This document shows, piece by piece, positions 1-7,306 of a stretch of DNA of 64,000 nucleotides (its first letter is position 1; every line of letters starts with the position of its first letter). This stretch comes from Flavobacterium sp. KACC 22763 (GTDB lineage: Bacteria; Bacteroidota; Bacteroidia; Flavobacteriales; Flavobacteriaceae): the NCBI RefSeq assembly GCF_028736155.1, contig NZ_CP117879.1:558001-622000 (forward strand), given 5' to 3'. The notes beneath the pieces are model-generated. The model made no database searches, was not told where the DNA came from, and saw nothing but the letters and a program-made list of their open reading frames with translations. Made by a program: the position numbers and the translations under genes.

Positions 1-149
1 ATGTTAACGGAACAGTAAAAAGCATCGAAGTTTATTCGCAAGGACAAAAAATAGTGGGAAGCAATGCGGCAAATATAGCCGATCTTCCGGAAGGGACTTA
101 TTTATTAAAAATTACCAGTACTCCATCAAAAAAAATTACCTCAAAATAA
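1..149 (+). CDS. C-terminal end of a secreted protein with a type 9 secretion-like tail (partial)
   Basis: An open frame enters from the window edge in frame 3 and stops at 147-149, giving about 49 residues. The segment SIEVYSQGQKIVGSNA, then IADLPEGTYLLKI and a Lys-rich end, is the usual shape of a Bacteroidetes type A sorting domain, which sends proteins out through the type 9 secretion system. The tail is nearly the same as that of the LamG-like protein at 1630-2535, so the two are probably paralogs. The catalytic or binding part of the protein lies outside the window. Confidence 0.75.
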   Translation, partial: VNGTVKSIEVYSQGQKIVGSNAANIADLPEGTYLLKITSTPSKKITSK

Positions 150-225
150 ATGGTTTTTTAGTTTGTTTTTAAATGTTAGTTAGTTTTTTTATTGCGTAAG
201 CAATTGAGTTTTTGGAATAGTAAGG

Positions 226-256
226 AAAGCTTTCTGTGTTCAGGAAGCTTTTTTTA
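226..256. terminator. Bidirectional terminator hairpin
   Basis: AAAGCTT (226-232) pairs with AAGCTTT (245-251); a T-G wobble and a C-G pair extend the stem inward. A T run follows on the plus strand. It lies between two convergent genes and can serve both. Confidence 0.6.
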
Positions 257-1273
257 GTCTAATTTCCATCCAAAAGTAGTCTGAAATACATAATCATCTT
301 TTGATGCTCCTTCTTTAGGTTTATTGTCATAGTTGTAGATAAATGATAATTTGATGAAAAAATCTAATGGTAAATCATATTTTGTATCTACAGAAAAATC
401 GGTACGAATTCTTTTGCTTTCTGTTAAACTCGGAAAAAAATTCACTTTAGACTGAATGCTAAAATCTCCTATATCATATAAGTTTAGATCACTGCCCAAG
501 AATAACTCCAAACTTTTATTCGCTTCTGTTACTCCTGTAAAACGTTCGTGGTTGAAAGATAATCCAGAAGCAACTCCCCAGTATTTTTTGTTGTTATGTA
601 TTAGATATTTTCCATAACCGGCCTTTGAAACAATACGAAGGTCAATATCCTGCTCTGTATTTTTTAAAGTAACAACTGATAATGGAATAAAATAGTCTTT
701 TGGCAGTAAATGAATATAGCTGACATCGGTATCTATCCTTCGTATAGGATCGCTATCATCTTGTATAGATTGAATTTGTTTGTACGTTGCAGTTCCGTAC
801 CATTTTTTCGCTGTATAGCCTAAATTCACATTTATAGTTAGTTGCTGTAAGCTTTGTGCTTTAGTCAATTTGATTCCAGCGTCGAAACTAGCATCAAGTC
901 TTCCCCAAAAGCTCTCGTCAACAGGTTTAATTCGTACAATATCAGCGAGATCAATAATGCTTTTGGTTTGTGTTTCAATATTGGTGATTTCGCATTTTCC
1001 AGGAGTTTCAATTTTGATGATTTTTCCGTTTAGCAAATCTCCATTCGAAAGATTTATAATATAAATTCGATCTGAACTAATATTTTTAACATGTTTCCAT
1101 TCTAACTTGAAATCTTCTTTGCTGTAGTCGGTTTCTATTTGTAGAATACCTTTGTTCATTGTCTTTATTTCGCCAATAATAATATCATTGTTTTTTAGTA
1201 CAAGAGTATCAGAAATCTGTGCATTGATCTTTAAGAAAAATAAAAGAAAAAATAAGAGTAAGGTTTTCTTCAT
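254..1273 (-). CDS. DUF481-family outer-membrane protein
   Basis: 339 residues with a clear signal peptide (MKKTLLLFFLLFFLKINAQ), so it is exported. Residues about 20-115 are rich in short beta strands with repeated 'NGDLLNGKI'-like turns. From about residue 120 (FWGRLDASFDAGIKLTKA) to the end it has alternating aromatic/polar strands finishing in an aromatic residue near the C-terminus (FGWKLD), which fits the DUF481 beta-barrel family. No enzymatic motif is visible. DUF481 proteins are poorly characterised, and a structural or salt-response role is only suggested in the family. It stands alone between two plus-strand secreted-protein genes and shares a terminator with the first. Confidence 0.8.
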   Translation of the reverse strand: MKKTLLLFFLLFFLKINAQISDTLVLKNNDIIIGEIKTMNKGILQIETDYSKEDFKLEWKHVKNISSDRIYIINLSNGDLLNGKIIKIETPGKCEITNIETQTKSIIDLADIVRIKPVDESFWGRLDASFDAGIKLTKAQSLQQLTINVNLGYTAKKWYGTATYKQIQSIQDDSDPIRRIDTDVSYIHLLPKDYFIPLSVVTLKNTEQDIDLRIVSKAGYGKYLIHNNKKYWGVASGLSFNHERFTGVTEANKSLELFLGSDLNLYDIGDFSIQSKVNFFPSLTESKRIRTDFSVDTKYDLPLDFFIKLSFIYNYDNKPKEGASKDDYVFQTTFGWKLD

Positions 1274-1629
1274 GCTAAGGCTTATTTCTTTGATTTACAG
1301 CTTATAATGTTAAAGTTAAAAATAAAAACATAATTTTAGAGAGAATCAAAAAAAAATCCTGTTGTAATGCAGTTAAATTCTGCAAGTAAGAAGGGGGTTA
1401 ATTGAAAAATTTTTAGAAATAATGTAGTTTGAACTGTAAAGTGTTTTTTGTGAGAATTATGTATTTGTGTGTAGGAATTGTTTGGAGGTGTTGAATTTTA
1501 ATTATAGTTTTAACAAATTTTCTAAAAATAATAAACGAAATTTTAAAATTGTAAAATCTATAATGTTTAAATTTTGCAATAAATTGCTAATTGCCTTAAA
1601 CCAAAACGATTCTGATAAAAGCTATAACT
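1274..1629. other. Intergenic spacer, 356 bp
   Basis: Very AT-rich DNA between divergent genes that must carry both promoters. I found no exact TAnnTTTG box, no hairpin and no convincing gene. A plus-strand frame at 1467-1706 runs into the next gene out of register and lacks coding character. Confidence 0.5.
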
Positions 1630-2535
1630 ATGAAAAAAATATTACTCACTTTATTGTTTGTAAATTTTTTAACTGCGAATGCGCAAAATCCGGTACAGGA
1701 ATTTAACTTCAATGGAAATTTAAACAGTGCCGATAATACTATTTCTTTTTTAGGTGCTCCAGTTTTTGTAAACGATAGAATGGGAAGCCCTAAAAGTGCT
1801 TTGCGGGTTACAAAAGCTTATCAGGCAGTAATAGGAGAGCTTCCTCAGGATAATAAACCAAAAACAATATCGGTTTGGGTAAAATTTAATGCCATAAATA
1901 TTCCTAATTATATTTTGGGTTATGGAGCGGCTGTAAACGGACAGTATTTCGGATTAGTGCAGCAGCCTGTGTCTGGAAGCAATTCAGATTTAAGTTTGGT
2001 TGGCTGGGGAGATACCAACAATGTCATAGTTTCTGTCCCGTTAGTAAAAGAAACGTGGTACATGTATAGTATCACTTATGATGGAAATATGTCAAAAATA
2101 TATCGCAATGGCGAATTGCTAAAATCTGTGGGAGGAATTCAGCGTTCTGCAAAAGGATATATTTTGAACCTTGGAAAGCTAAATACCTCAACAAGTATTA
2201 ACGTAGATATTGACGATTTAAGATTGTATAGTGTTGCCATGACAGACGAACAAGTGAGGGAAGCTTATAATAGTTCGAAACTAAATGATGTGACTGTAGC
2301 CGAAACAACATCTGTTTCAAATTCTTTGGCTTCAAATACATCAAAAAAAGCTGTTGCAGCGCCTATAGCTGGAAAAACTTCTTTACCTGCAGCCCCAGCT
2401 GAAACTAAGAAAAGTGCTAAAATTATTGAAGTTTTCTCTCAAGGAAGACAAATAATGAGTGCTAATGCTTCTAATATTACCGATTTGCCAGAAGGGACAT
2501 ATTTGATTAAGGTAATTAATTCAAACAAAAAGTAA
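1630..2535 (+). CDS. Secreted LamG-like (concanavalin-type jellyroll) protein with type 9 secretion tail
   Basis: 301 residues. A signal peptide (MKKILLTLLFVNFLTANAQ) is followed by a jellyroll domain at about 22-210: FNGNLNSADNT, then KTISVWVKFNA, then WYMYSITYDGNMSKIYRNGE, then VDIDDLRLYSVAMTDEQV. This strand pattern is that of the LamG/Laminin_G_3 family, which binds or wraps sugars. Residues about 215-255 form a low-complexity Ala/Ser/Thr/Lys linker. The last 40 residues (IIEVFSQGRQIM, LPEGTYLIKV, NKK) are a type A-like sorting tail shared with the partial protein at 1-149. It is probably released or surface-anchored. The ligand is unknown. Confidence 0.8.
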   Translation: MKKILLTLLFVNFLTANAQNPVQEFNFNGNLNSADNTISFLGAPVFVNDRMGSPKSALRVTKAYQAVIGELPQDNKPKTISVWVKFNAINIPNYILGYGAAVNGQYFGLVQQPVSGSNSDLSLVGWGDTNNVIVSVPLVKETWYMYSITYDGNMSKIYRNGELLKSVGGIQRSAKGYILNLGKLNTSTSINVDIDDLRLYSVAMTDEQVREAYNSSKLNDVTVAETTSVSNSLASNTSKKAVAAPIAGKTSLPAAPAETKKSAKIIEVFSQGRQIMSANASNITDLPEGTYLIKVINSNKK

Positions 2536-2556
2536 TTTCACTTTTCCTTCAAAAAA

Positions 2557-2581
2557 AAGCCCTCCAGATTTTGGAAGGCTT
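2557..2581. terminator. Bidirectional terminator between convergent genes
   Basis: AAGCC (2557-2561) pairs with GGCTT (2577-2581) and TCCA (2563-2566) with TGGA (2572-2575), with one mismatch between them. A runs precede it on the plus strand, giving a T run for the minus-strand gene. Confidence 0.7.
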
Positions 2582-2586
2582 GTAAA

Positions 2587-2796
2587 TTATCTTTTTTTCT
2601 GTTGACCTGGCGCATAAGCTTTGGCACTTTGGTCTCCATTCATTTTTTTGGCTTGTCCTGGTGGTATTTTTTTTCCTGATGAAGGGTGAGGGTGGCCGTG
2701 AGTGTGTACATGTGTGCTACAGCTGATCACGCTTAGTACTAAGAACAAAAGTACTAGGGCTACTACAGCAATTCGAGTGATTTTTGATGTTTGCAT
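2587..2796 (-). CDS. Small His-rich lipoprotein-like protein of the 'quinol oxidase subunit 4' type
   Basis: 69 residues. A hydrophobic helix (about 9-25) ends in a lipobox-like VISC, followed by a His-rich stretch (HVHTHGHPHPSS) and then PPGQAKKMNGDQSAKAYAPGQQKKR. The PPGQAKK...SAKAYAPG tail is widespread in Bacteroidetes, where it is usually labelled 'quinol oxidase subunit 4'. That label is not supported by anything in the sequence. A membrane-anchored periplasmic peptide, possibly metal-binding through its His residues, is all that can be said. The N-terminus closely matches the 25-residue micro-ORF at 5623-5700. Confidence 0.7.
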   Translation of the reverse strand: MQTSKITRIAVVALVLLFLVLSVISCSTHVHTHGHPHPSSGKKIPPGQAKKMNGDQSAKAYAPGQQKKR

Positions 2797-2942
2797 TTTT
2801 AGTTTAAATTATATTTGAGGTGTTGCAAATATAATCGAAATGTTATCTTTAAAAGTATTTAAATTTAGTTTAAAATGAATTCAAATAATCATCTGAGTAT
2901 TTTTTATTTTATTTTTAAAACCTTTAATATTTAAAAATAAGC

Positions 2943-3234
2943 ATGACAATAAAAGAAGAATTTCTAATGATTGGATTTACAGGTTTTGTTCATTTGGATA
3001 AGAAAAAGAGAGACGGTAAGGAGAGAATAACTTTCTGTTCTAAATATCTTGACGAATGGATTTTTCTATTACTGGTTAATGAAGATGACATTTGGGAAAT
3101 AGAAAAAAAATGAAGATAACGATATGATCAGCAATATATTAAATAAAAATAAAGCATCACTTGATGCAAAAGACTTGCTTCTGTTTTTTAAAAACTATTA
3201 TTACGCTAATAATGATTTTTCGAATGATTTGTAA
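2943..3234 (+). pseudogene. Small hypothetical protein gene split by a frameshift in an A8 run
   Basis: The first frame (2943-3113) encodes 56 residues, MTIKEEFLMIGFTGFVHLDK onward, stopping just after GAA AAA AAA TGA. The second frame begins with ATG at 3124 and ends at 3234 (36 residues, including LDAKDLLLFFKNYYYANNDF). Removing one A from the run at 3103-3110 joins the two into a single 96-residue frame reading WEIEKNEDNDMISNIL through the junction. The joined protein has uniform acidic/aromatic composition, which supports an original single gene. I do not recognise the family. It lies next to a strip of small immunity-like genes on the other strand. Confidence 0.5.
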
Positions 3235-3278
3235 GCAGAATCAATTATAAAGAATTACATGCCCGTTTCTTCATTTTT

Positions 3279-3779
3279 TTAGCCAACAATACCAAATTCA
3301 ATATCTTCTATTAATGAAGTCCATAATCCGTTGTCGCTTTTTAATAGATTTTCGTCTATTTTCAGCAATTCTGTTTCTAAAAATTTTGCATATTTTTTAT
3401 GGTTTGAATCCTTTCGATAGTTGCCAAACTTTTGTTGGGGAATATCGTTTTCCCATAAGTTATCATAAGTATAAAGCTGTATGATCAAATTTTTAAGTGA
3501 TTTCGAAATAAAAAACTGACCATCTCTCTTTATCTCTCTAGATTCTAAATCTAAAATCAGATTGTTATTAGAAAGTGTTTTTCCAATTACAATTTCTGAT
3601 TCTGATAATTCGCAAAGATCGTCAGTAAACTGAAAATCTAAAACACCATTTGATAATCCAATTTGCGAAAGAATTAAAATTTCTTCATCAGTAAGTTTTT
3701 GACTTATTTGAGGGGCAATTTCTCTCTTAATCAGATTTGAACCAAAATGAAATTTTATTTTGTCTAATTGATCAATCAT
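3279..3779 (-). CDS. SUKH-like (possible SUKH-4) immunity-type protein
   Basis: 166 residues, no signal peptide, so cytoplasmic. The middle segment EIVIGKTLSNNNLILDLESREI, then FISKSLKNLIIQLYTYDNLWE, and the ending LKSDNGLWTSLIEDIEFGIVG resemble the core and C-terminus of SUKH-4/SMI1-like proteins, which neutralise secreted toxins in contact-dependent competition. This is a shape-level match, not a firm assignment. The gene overlaps the preceding gene by 8 nt, so the two are translationally coupled. It is the last gene of a minus-strand run that begins at 5566. No toxin gene is visible nearby, so it would be an orphan immunity gene. Confidence 0.5.
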   Translation of the reverse strand: MIDQLDKIKFHFGSNLIKREIAPQISQKLTDEEILILSQIGLSNGVLDFQFTDDLCELSESEIVIGKTLSNNNLILDLESREIKRDGQFFISKSLKNLIIQLYTYDNLWENDIPQQKFGNYRKDSNHKKYAKFLETELLKIDENLLKSDNGLWTSLIEDIEFGIVG

Positions 3780-4467
3780 TTTTAAAATAGGTGCTAATAG
3801 ATTTATTCTCCTTTTTCTGAATCAGTTCCAGTTGCAATTGATTGGATTGATATTTTTGTCCTCTATAAATCCATCTAAAGATATTGGAATAAAGCGATTC
3901 ATTAACAATATTTCTTTTTTCAATAATTTTTTGCTCTTCTAAATCATATACAAAACAGCTATTTGAAAAAGCTTGAATAACTTGCAGTTGAGTTGAATTA
4001 ATCAAAAAAGCCCATTCGATATTAACATCTTCATCAAACTTTATTTTTTTGTTTTCTAAAGTTCGAAGATCGGTCAACACCAAACTTCTTTTATTGATTA
4101 ATAAATGATTTTCTGGATAAAAGAAACTCCCAACCAAACTGTCTTGAAATGTATATCCGTCTTCTCTAAAATATACTTTTAAGCTAGTTTTGGTAAAGTC
4201 TAAAGTGTTAAGCAAAAGAAAATCTCTATTCGGAATAAATGCGAAATTTTTAGATGGATGTTCGGTTTCTATTTTTTCATTTATAACACATTGAATTGCG
4301 TTTTCCGAGAACAATTCTTTGGTTTTATCTATTCCATCAATCAGCAAAGCATAATAGACAAGTTCTTGACCTCTATTAGGTTCTTCCCAGCCTTTGTATA
4401 TAAATTCAATTTTTTTGTTTTCTCTTTTGAAGTCGTTTAAATTAGTAATCTTTGTGAGTTGCATCAT
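3772..4467 (-). CDS. Hypothetical cytoplasmic protein, immunity-strip member
   Basis: 231 residues, no signal peptide or membrane segment. I do not recognise the family. It is predicted to be mostly beta strand, with alternating hydrophobic stretches such as FLLLNTLDFTKTSLKVYF and LLINKRSLVLTDLRTLENKK, which could be short beta-propeller or beta-sandwich repeats. WAFLINSTQLQVIQAFSNSC and the following FVYDLEEQKIIEKR look like one such repeat. It ends inside the start of the SUKH-like gene (8 nt overlap), and the two are probably made together. Composition matches its neighbours. Confidence 0.55.
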   Translation of the reverse strand: MMQLTKITNLNDFKRENKKIEFIYKGWEEPNRGQELVYYALLIDGIDKTKELFSENAIQCVINEKIETEHPSKNFAFIPNRDFLLLNTLDFTKTSLKVYFREDGYTFQDSLVGSFFYPENHLLINKRSLVLTDLRTLENKKIKFDEDVNIEWAFLINSTQLQVIQAFSNSCFVYDLEEQKIIEKRNIVNESLYSNIFRWIYRGQKYQSNQLQLELIQKKENKSISTYFKND

Positions 4468-4511
4468 GATTTAGTTCTAAAAAAGTTCAGTTGAAATTCT
4501 AATGGAAAAAA

Positions 4512-5057
4512 TTATTGATCATTTTCTGCTTCCCATCTGCCCAATCGTTTTCTTTTTTCAATTTGATGCAATGCTAATGCTTTTATTTCTTCGTCTTCAG
4601 ATTGCGAAATAGTTTCTAATGCTTCAATATTGTATGGCTCAGGTTGTGCACCAATAGCGTATATGATTTTACGGATATAAGGATATTTAAGAGCCTCGTC
4701 ATATTTATAAAACTCAGGAAGCGAAGAAAAGGCTTGCATTAAAATTTTGATGTTCTCTTTATCGTCATAAAAAGTATCCTGAAAAGAACTAATTATGAAT
4801 TCATGATCATGATGCCAATTCTCTAATAAAAAGAATTGCAATAATTTCATAAATTCATTATCAGACATAGAAATTGGAAATCTCCATAGTATTGCATTAA
4901 ATCGATTGTTGAATACAGAATCTGTTTTTGATTCCAGAAGTAACTGTTTCATCTCTTCAAAATTTGCTCTGTAAGGAAAAATGAGAAACAATTCTTCTCT
5001 CCTTATTCTGAAGTTTTTATGTAAAATTTCCCAATCTTTTTCTAATACTTTTATCAT
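4512..5057 (-). CDS. Hypothetical helical protein with a HEAT-like C-terminus
   Basis: 181 residues, soluble, mainly helical. The C-terminal segment YNIEALETISQSEDEEIKAL, then ALHQIEKRKRLG, looks like a single HEAT-type helical hairpin. Upstream it has an acidic and aromatic middle (LLQFFLLENWHHDHEFIISS). I cannot name a family. The start codon lies 2 nt after the stop of the gene at 5060-5566, and TAAAAATG at the junction gives an A-rich site of the kind Flavobacterium uses in place of Shine-Dalgarno. The two are therefore coupled. Confidence 0.55.
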   Translation of the reverse strand: MIKVLEKDWEILHKNFRIRREELFLIFPYRANFEEMKQLLLESKTDSVFNNRFNAILWRFPISMSDNEFMKLLQFFLLENWHHDHEFIISSFQDTFYDDKENIKILMQAFSSLPEFYKYDEALKYPYIRKIIYAIGAQPEPYNIEALETISQSEDEEIKALALHQIEKRKRLGRWEAENDQ

Positions 5058-5059
5058 TT

Positions 5060-5566
5060 TTAGTTACTTGCTTTAATTTTAGAAACTATTTCATCTGTCA
5101 GTAATGGCGATTCCCAAATGCCAAGAATGTAGGTGATATCTTCTCCCAGCATATCTTCTCCCGCTCCTCTAGGTTGATAATTATATTGCCAACGACGAAA
5201 TTCTATCAATAAAAATTTTTGATTAGATTCGGTATCTTCAAAGTATACAACATTAGCTGCAGTATCATAGAGTTTGTTTAGAAATGAATTATCTGAGACT
5301 AGTTTATCAGGAGATATTTGGTTTTGAGCCAATTTTACATCATAATGTTTCTCAAAGAATAACATTTCTTCTTTACTAAATTGGTTTTCTTTTAATCTTT
5401 GATAAAAATTATATTTTACCTTAACTTTATTTTCCTTTAACAAAAGAAAAATTTCAGGTCTAATCAATTCGGTTTTGATTTTACAAATACCTTCAGAAAG
5501 TAGTTTTTCAGTACCATTTCCATATATTTCGGTTTGAATACAGTAGAAGTTTTCTATTAATTTCAT
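5060..5566 (-). CDS. Hypothetical protein, first gene of a four-gene minus-strand unit
   Basis: 168 residues, no signal peptide. The N-terminus is beta-rich (ENFYCIQTEIYGNG), the middle charged and helical (QRLKENQFSKEEMLFFEKHY), and the C-terminus has FLLIEFRRWQYNYQPRGAGE. The family is not recognised. It starts a run of four closely spaced genes (5566 to 3279) of small soluble proteins. Such runs in Bacteroidetes often hold immunity proteins, which is inference from layout and size only. Confidence 0.5.
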   Translation of the reverse strand: MKLIENFYCIQTEIYGNGTEKLLSEGICKIKTELIRPEIFLLLKENKVKVKYNFYQRLKENQFSKEEMLFFEKHYDVKLAQNQISPDKLVSDNSFLNKLYDTAANVVYFEDTESNQKFLLIEFRRWQYNYQPRGAGEDMLGEDITYILGIWESPLLTDEIVSKIKASN

Positions 5567-5589
5567 TTGGAAGATTGGGTTAAATAAAA

Positions 5590-5614
5590 AAGTCTTTTGA
5601 AAACCAAAAGACTT
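5590..5614. terminator. Perfect 10-bp hairpin, bidirectional terminator
   Basis: AAGTCTTTTG (5590-5599) and CAAAAGACTT (5605-5614) pair perfectly around a 5-nt loop. T runs lie on both sides, depending on strand. It ends the minus-strand micro-ORF at 5623-5700. Confidence 0.7.
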
Positions 5615-5622
5615 ATATTTTT

Positions 5623-5700
5623 TTAGCTAATAACACTAATGACAATAAATAAGATTACAAGCGCTATTACAGCAAATTTCATAAATTTTGATGATTGCAT
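5623..5700 (-). CDS. 25-residue single-helix membrane micropeptide
   Basis: ATG at 5698-5700, stop at 5623-5625. The peptide starts MQSSKFMKFAVIALVILFIV and ends ISVIS. It aligns with the first 25 residues of the His-rich lipoprotein at 2587-2796 (MQTSKITRIAVVALVLLFLV, then LSVIS). It stops exactly where that protein has its lipobox Cys. A clean terminator follows directly. Either it is a truncated paralog or a genuine one-helix membrane peptide. Conservation of hydrophobicity with many substitutions favours a retained coding function. Confidence 0.5.
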   Translation of the reverse strand: MQSSKFMKFAVIALVILFIVISVIS

Positions 5701-5806
5701 AGTGAAGATTTAAATGGTTTTACATCTGATATTAGCAAATATAATTTTTTATTTGAAACTAAAACCAAAATAAATTGAAACAAAAAAGTTTTAAAAACTC
5801 CAATTT

Positions 5807-6199
5807 TTATATTTTCCAGTACCTGCAATTTTCAGGAATCATTTCTAAAAATTGATTCTGATTTTCTATAAAAATACCTTTCCAGCCTTCAATAATTCTA
5901 TTTTCTAAAGCTTGGTCAAAAAAGTTATTATAAAGTTCCTTATGGTCAAAGTCTATATACAAACTAGGAAGATAAGTGCTTTTATCTATATCTGAATATT
6001 CAGTTTTAAATGCATTGTGTATACTTTCAAATTCAATTTTTAAAGATTCTATTTCTTGAAAATAATTATCATTAAGAATGTCATTTTCCCAATCGTCTAA
6101 AAGCCACCATGAGTTTTCTCCAAAATAAAGAGATAGTTTGCCATCTAATTTTAGGACAGCGAATATTCCATTCTGAAATTTGCTAAAATAAGAATTCAT
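5807..6199 (-). CDS. Hypothetical acidic protein, immunity-strip member
   Basis: 130 residues, soluble, acidic and rich in Trp/Tyr/Phe (GENSWWLLDDWENDIL, RIIEGWKGIFIENQNQFLEM). No known motif is recognised. Size, charge and position next to the unit at 3279-5566 suggest another immunity-like or accessory gene, but no function can be assigned. It is separated from yebC by a hairpin, so it is transcribed either alone or from yebC read-through. Confidence 0.5.
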   Translation of the reverse strand: MNSYFSKFQNGIFAVLKLDGKLSLYFGENSWWLLDDWENDILNDNYFQEIESLKIEFESIHNAFKTEYSDIDKSTYLPSLYIDFDHKELYNNFFDQALENRIIEGWKGIFIENQNQFLEMIPENCRYWKI

Positions 6200-6230
6200 T
6201 ATTTCTAAGAATTTGTGTTTATGGTAAAAA

Positions 6231-6257
6231 AAAAGCTCCGAAGAATCCAGAGCTTTT
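6231..6257. terminator. Terminator after yebC
   Basis: AAAAGCTC (6231-6238) pairs with GAGCTTTT (6250-6257), loop of 11 nt. The A run at 6225-6234 becomes a T run on the minus strand, directly after the yebC stop. Confidence 0.7.
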
Positions 6258-6278
6258 GAAATATATTTTATAGAAAGA

Positions 6279-6992
6279 CTATTCTTCTTTCATGGTATGA
6301 TAAACGTTCATTACGTCATCATCTTCTTCTATTTTTTCGATCAATTTCTCAACGTCGGCGATTTGAGCTTCAGTCAATTCTTTAGTGATTTGCGGAATAC
6401 GCTCAAAACCAGAAGAAAGGATTTCAAGACCTCTGTTTTCTAATTCTTTCTGTAAAGCACCAAAACTTCCAAAAGGAGCATAGATTAAGATTCCGTCCTC
6501 GTCTTCAAAAACCTCTTCAGCACCAAAATCAATTAATTCTAATTCTAATTCCTCAGCATCGATACCATCTTTTGCAATTCTGAAGTTGCAAGTATGGTCA
6601 AACATAAACTCAACAGAACCTTGAGTTCCCATTGTTCCGTTACATTTGTTGAAATAACTACGGATGTTAGCTACAGTTCTATTATTGTTATCAGAAGCAG
6701 TTTCAATTAAGATTGCAATTCCGTGAGGAGCGTATCCTTCAAACAAAATTTCTTTATAGTTAGCAGTATCTTTATTACTTGCATTTTTAATAGCGCGCTC
6801 CACATTGTCTTTAGGCATGTTTGCGGCTTTCGCGTTTTGTATAACAGCTCTTAATCTAGAATTGGCGTCTGGGTTTGGTCCGCCTTCTTTAACAGCCATT
6901 ACGATATCTTTACCAATTCTGGTAAATGTTTTGGCCATTGCTGACCAACGTTTCATTTTTCTTCCTTTTCTAAATTCGAACGCTCTTCCCAT
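6279..6992 (-). CDS. yebC: YebC/PmpR-family regulatory protein
   Basis: 237 residues, the normal family length. The N-terminus reads GRAFEFRKGRKMKRWSAMAKTF, then TRIGKDIVMAVKEGG and NMPKDNVERAIKNA. Next come YKEILFEGYAPHGIAILIE and TASDNNNRTVANIRSYF, all hallmark blocks of the YebC/TACO1 family. Family members act in the cytoplasm as DNA-binding regulators and, in several bacteria, as translation factors that relieve stalling at proline-rich stretches. The C-terminus is very acidic (EEDDDV). It is monocistronic, with its own terminator. Confidence 0.95.
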   Translation of the reverse strand: MGRAFEFRKGRKMKRWSAMAKTFTRIGKDIVMAVKEGGPNPDANSRLRAVIQNAKAANMPKDNVERAIKNASNKDTANYKEILFEGYAPHGIAILIETASDNNNRTVANIRSYFNKCNGTMGTQGSVEFMFDHTCNFRIAKDGIDAEELELELIDFGAEEVFEDEDGILIYAPFGSFGALQKELENRGLEILSSGFERIPQITKELTEAQIADVEKLIEKIEEDDDVMNVYHTMKEE

Positions 6993-7005
6993 TTCTAATT
7001 TTTAG

Positions 7006-7306
7006 TTTTGTGATGCAAAAATACGGTTTTCCTAATTTTTACAAAAACAAAATTGTTCTTTTTTGTTTCAAGTTTCAGGTTTCAAGTTACTTGATTTGTG
7101 TTGAATTTAACCGCAAAGTGCACGATCCCGATAGCTATCGGGAACGCAAAGCACGCGAAGAAATTTTTAAACTAGGCTATAGAATAAAAAAGTTCGCAAA
7201 GTTAAATGAATAAAACTTTGCAAACCTTATATATATCCAAGTAGACATTGCAGAAAAAAAAACTTAGAACCTTAGAATCTCAGTATCTTAGCATCTTAAA
7301 AAAAAA
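7006..7306. repeat. Repeat-filled spacer with an 18-bp perfect palindrome
   Basis: 301 bp without a gene. TCCCGATAGCTATCGGGA (7126-7143) is a perfect palindrome that recurs at 15572-15589. It is embedded in 'CCGCAAAG..GCAAAG' repeat DNA. The 3' part (7263-7306) carries an 'ACTTAGAACCTTAGAATCTC' type repeat related to that at 25045-25201. The plus-strand frame across it is not a gene. Confidence 0.7.

Noticed and set aside
1467..1706. 79-codon frame overlapping the LamG-like gene start
   Set aside because: Overlaps the real signal peptide in another frame and has no coding features.
2587..2796. Genuine quinol oxidase subunit 4
   Set aside because: The name is used for such proteins in databases, but the sequence is a one-helix lipoprotein-like peptide with no oxidase genes nearby.
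7010..7213. 67-codon plus-strand frame
   Set aside because: It covers the repeat spacer with the 18-bp palindrome; not coding.
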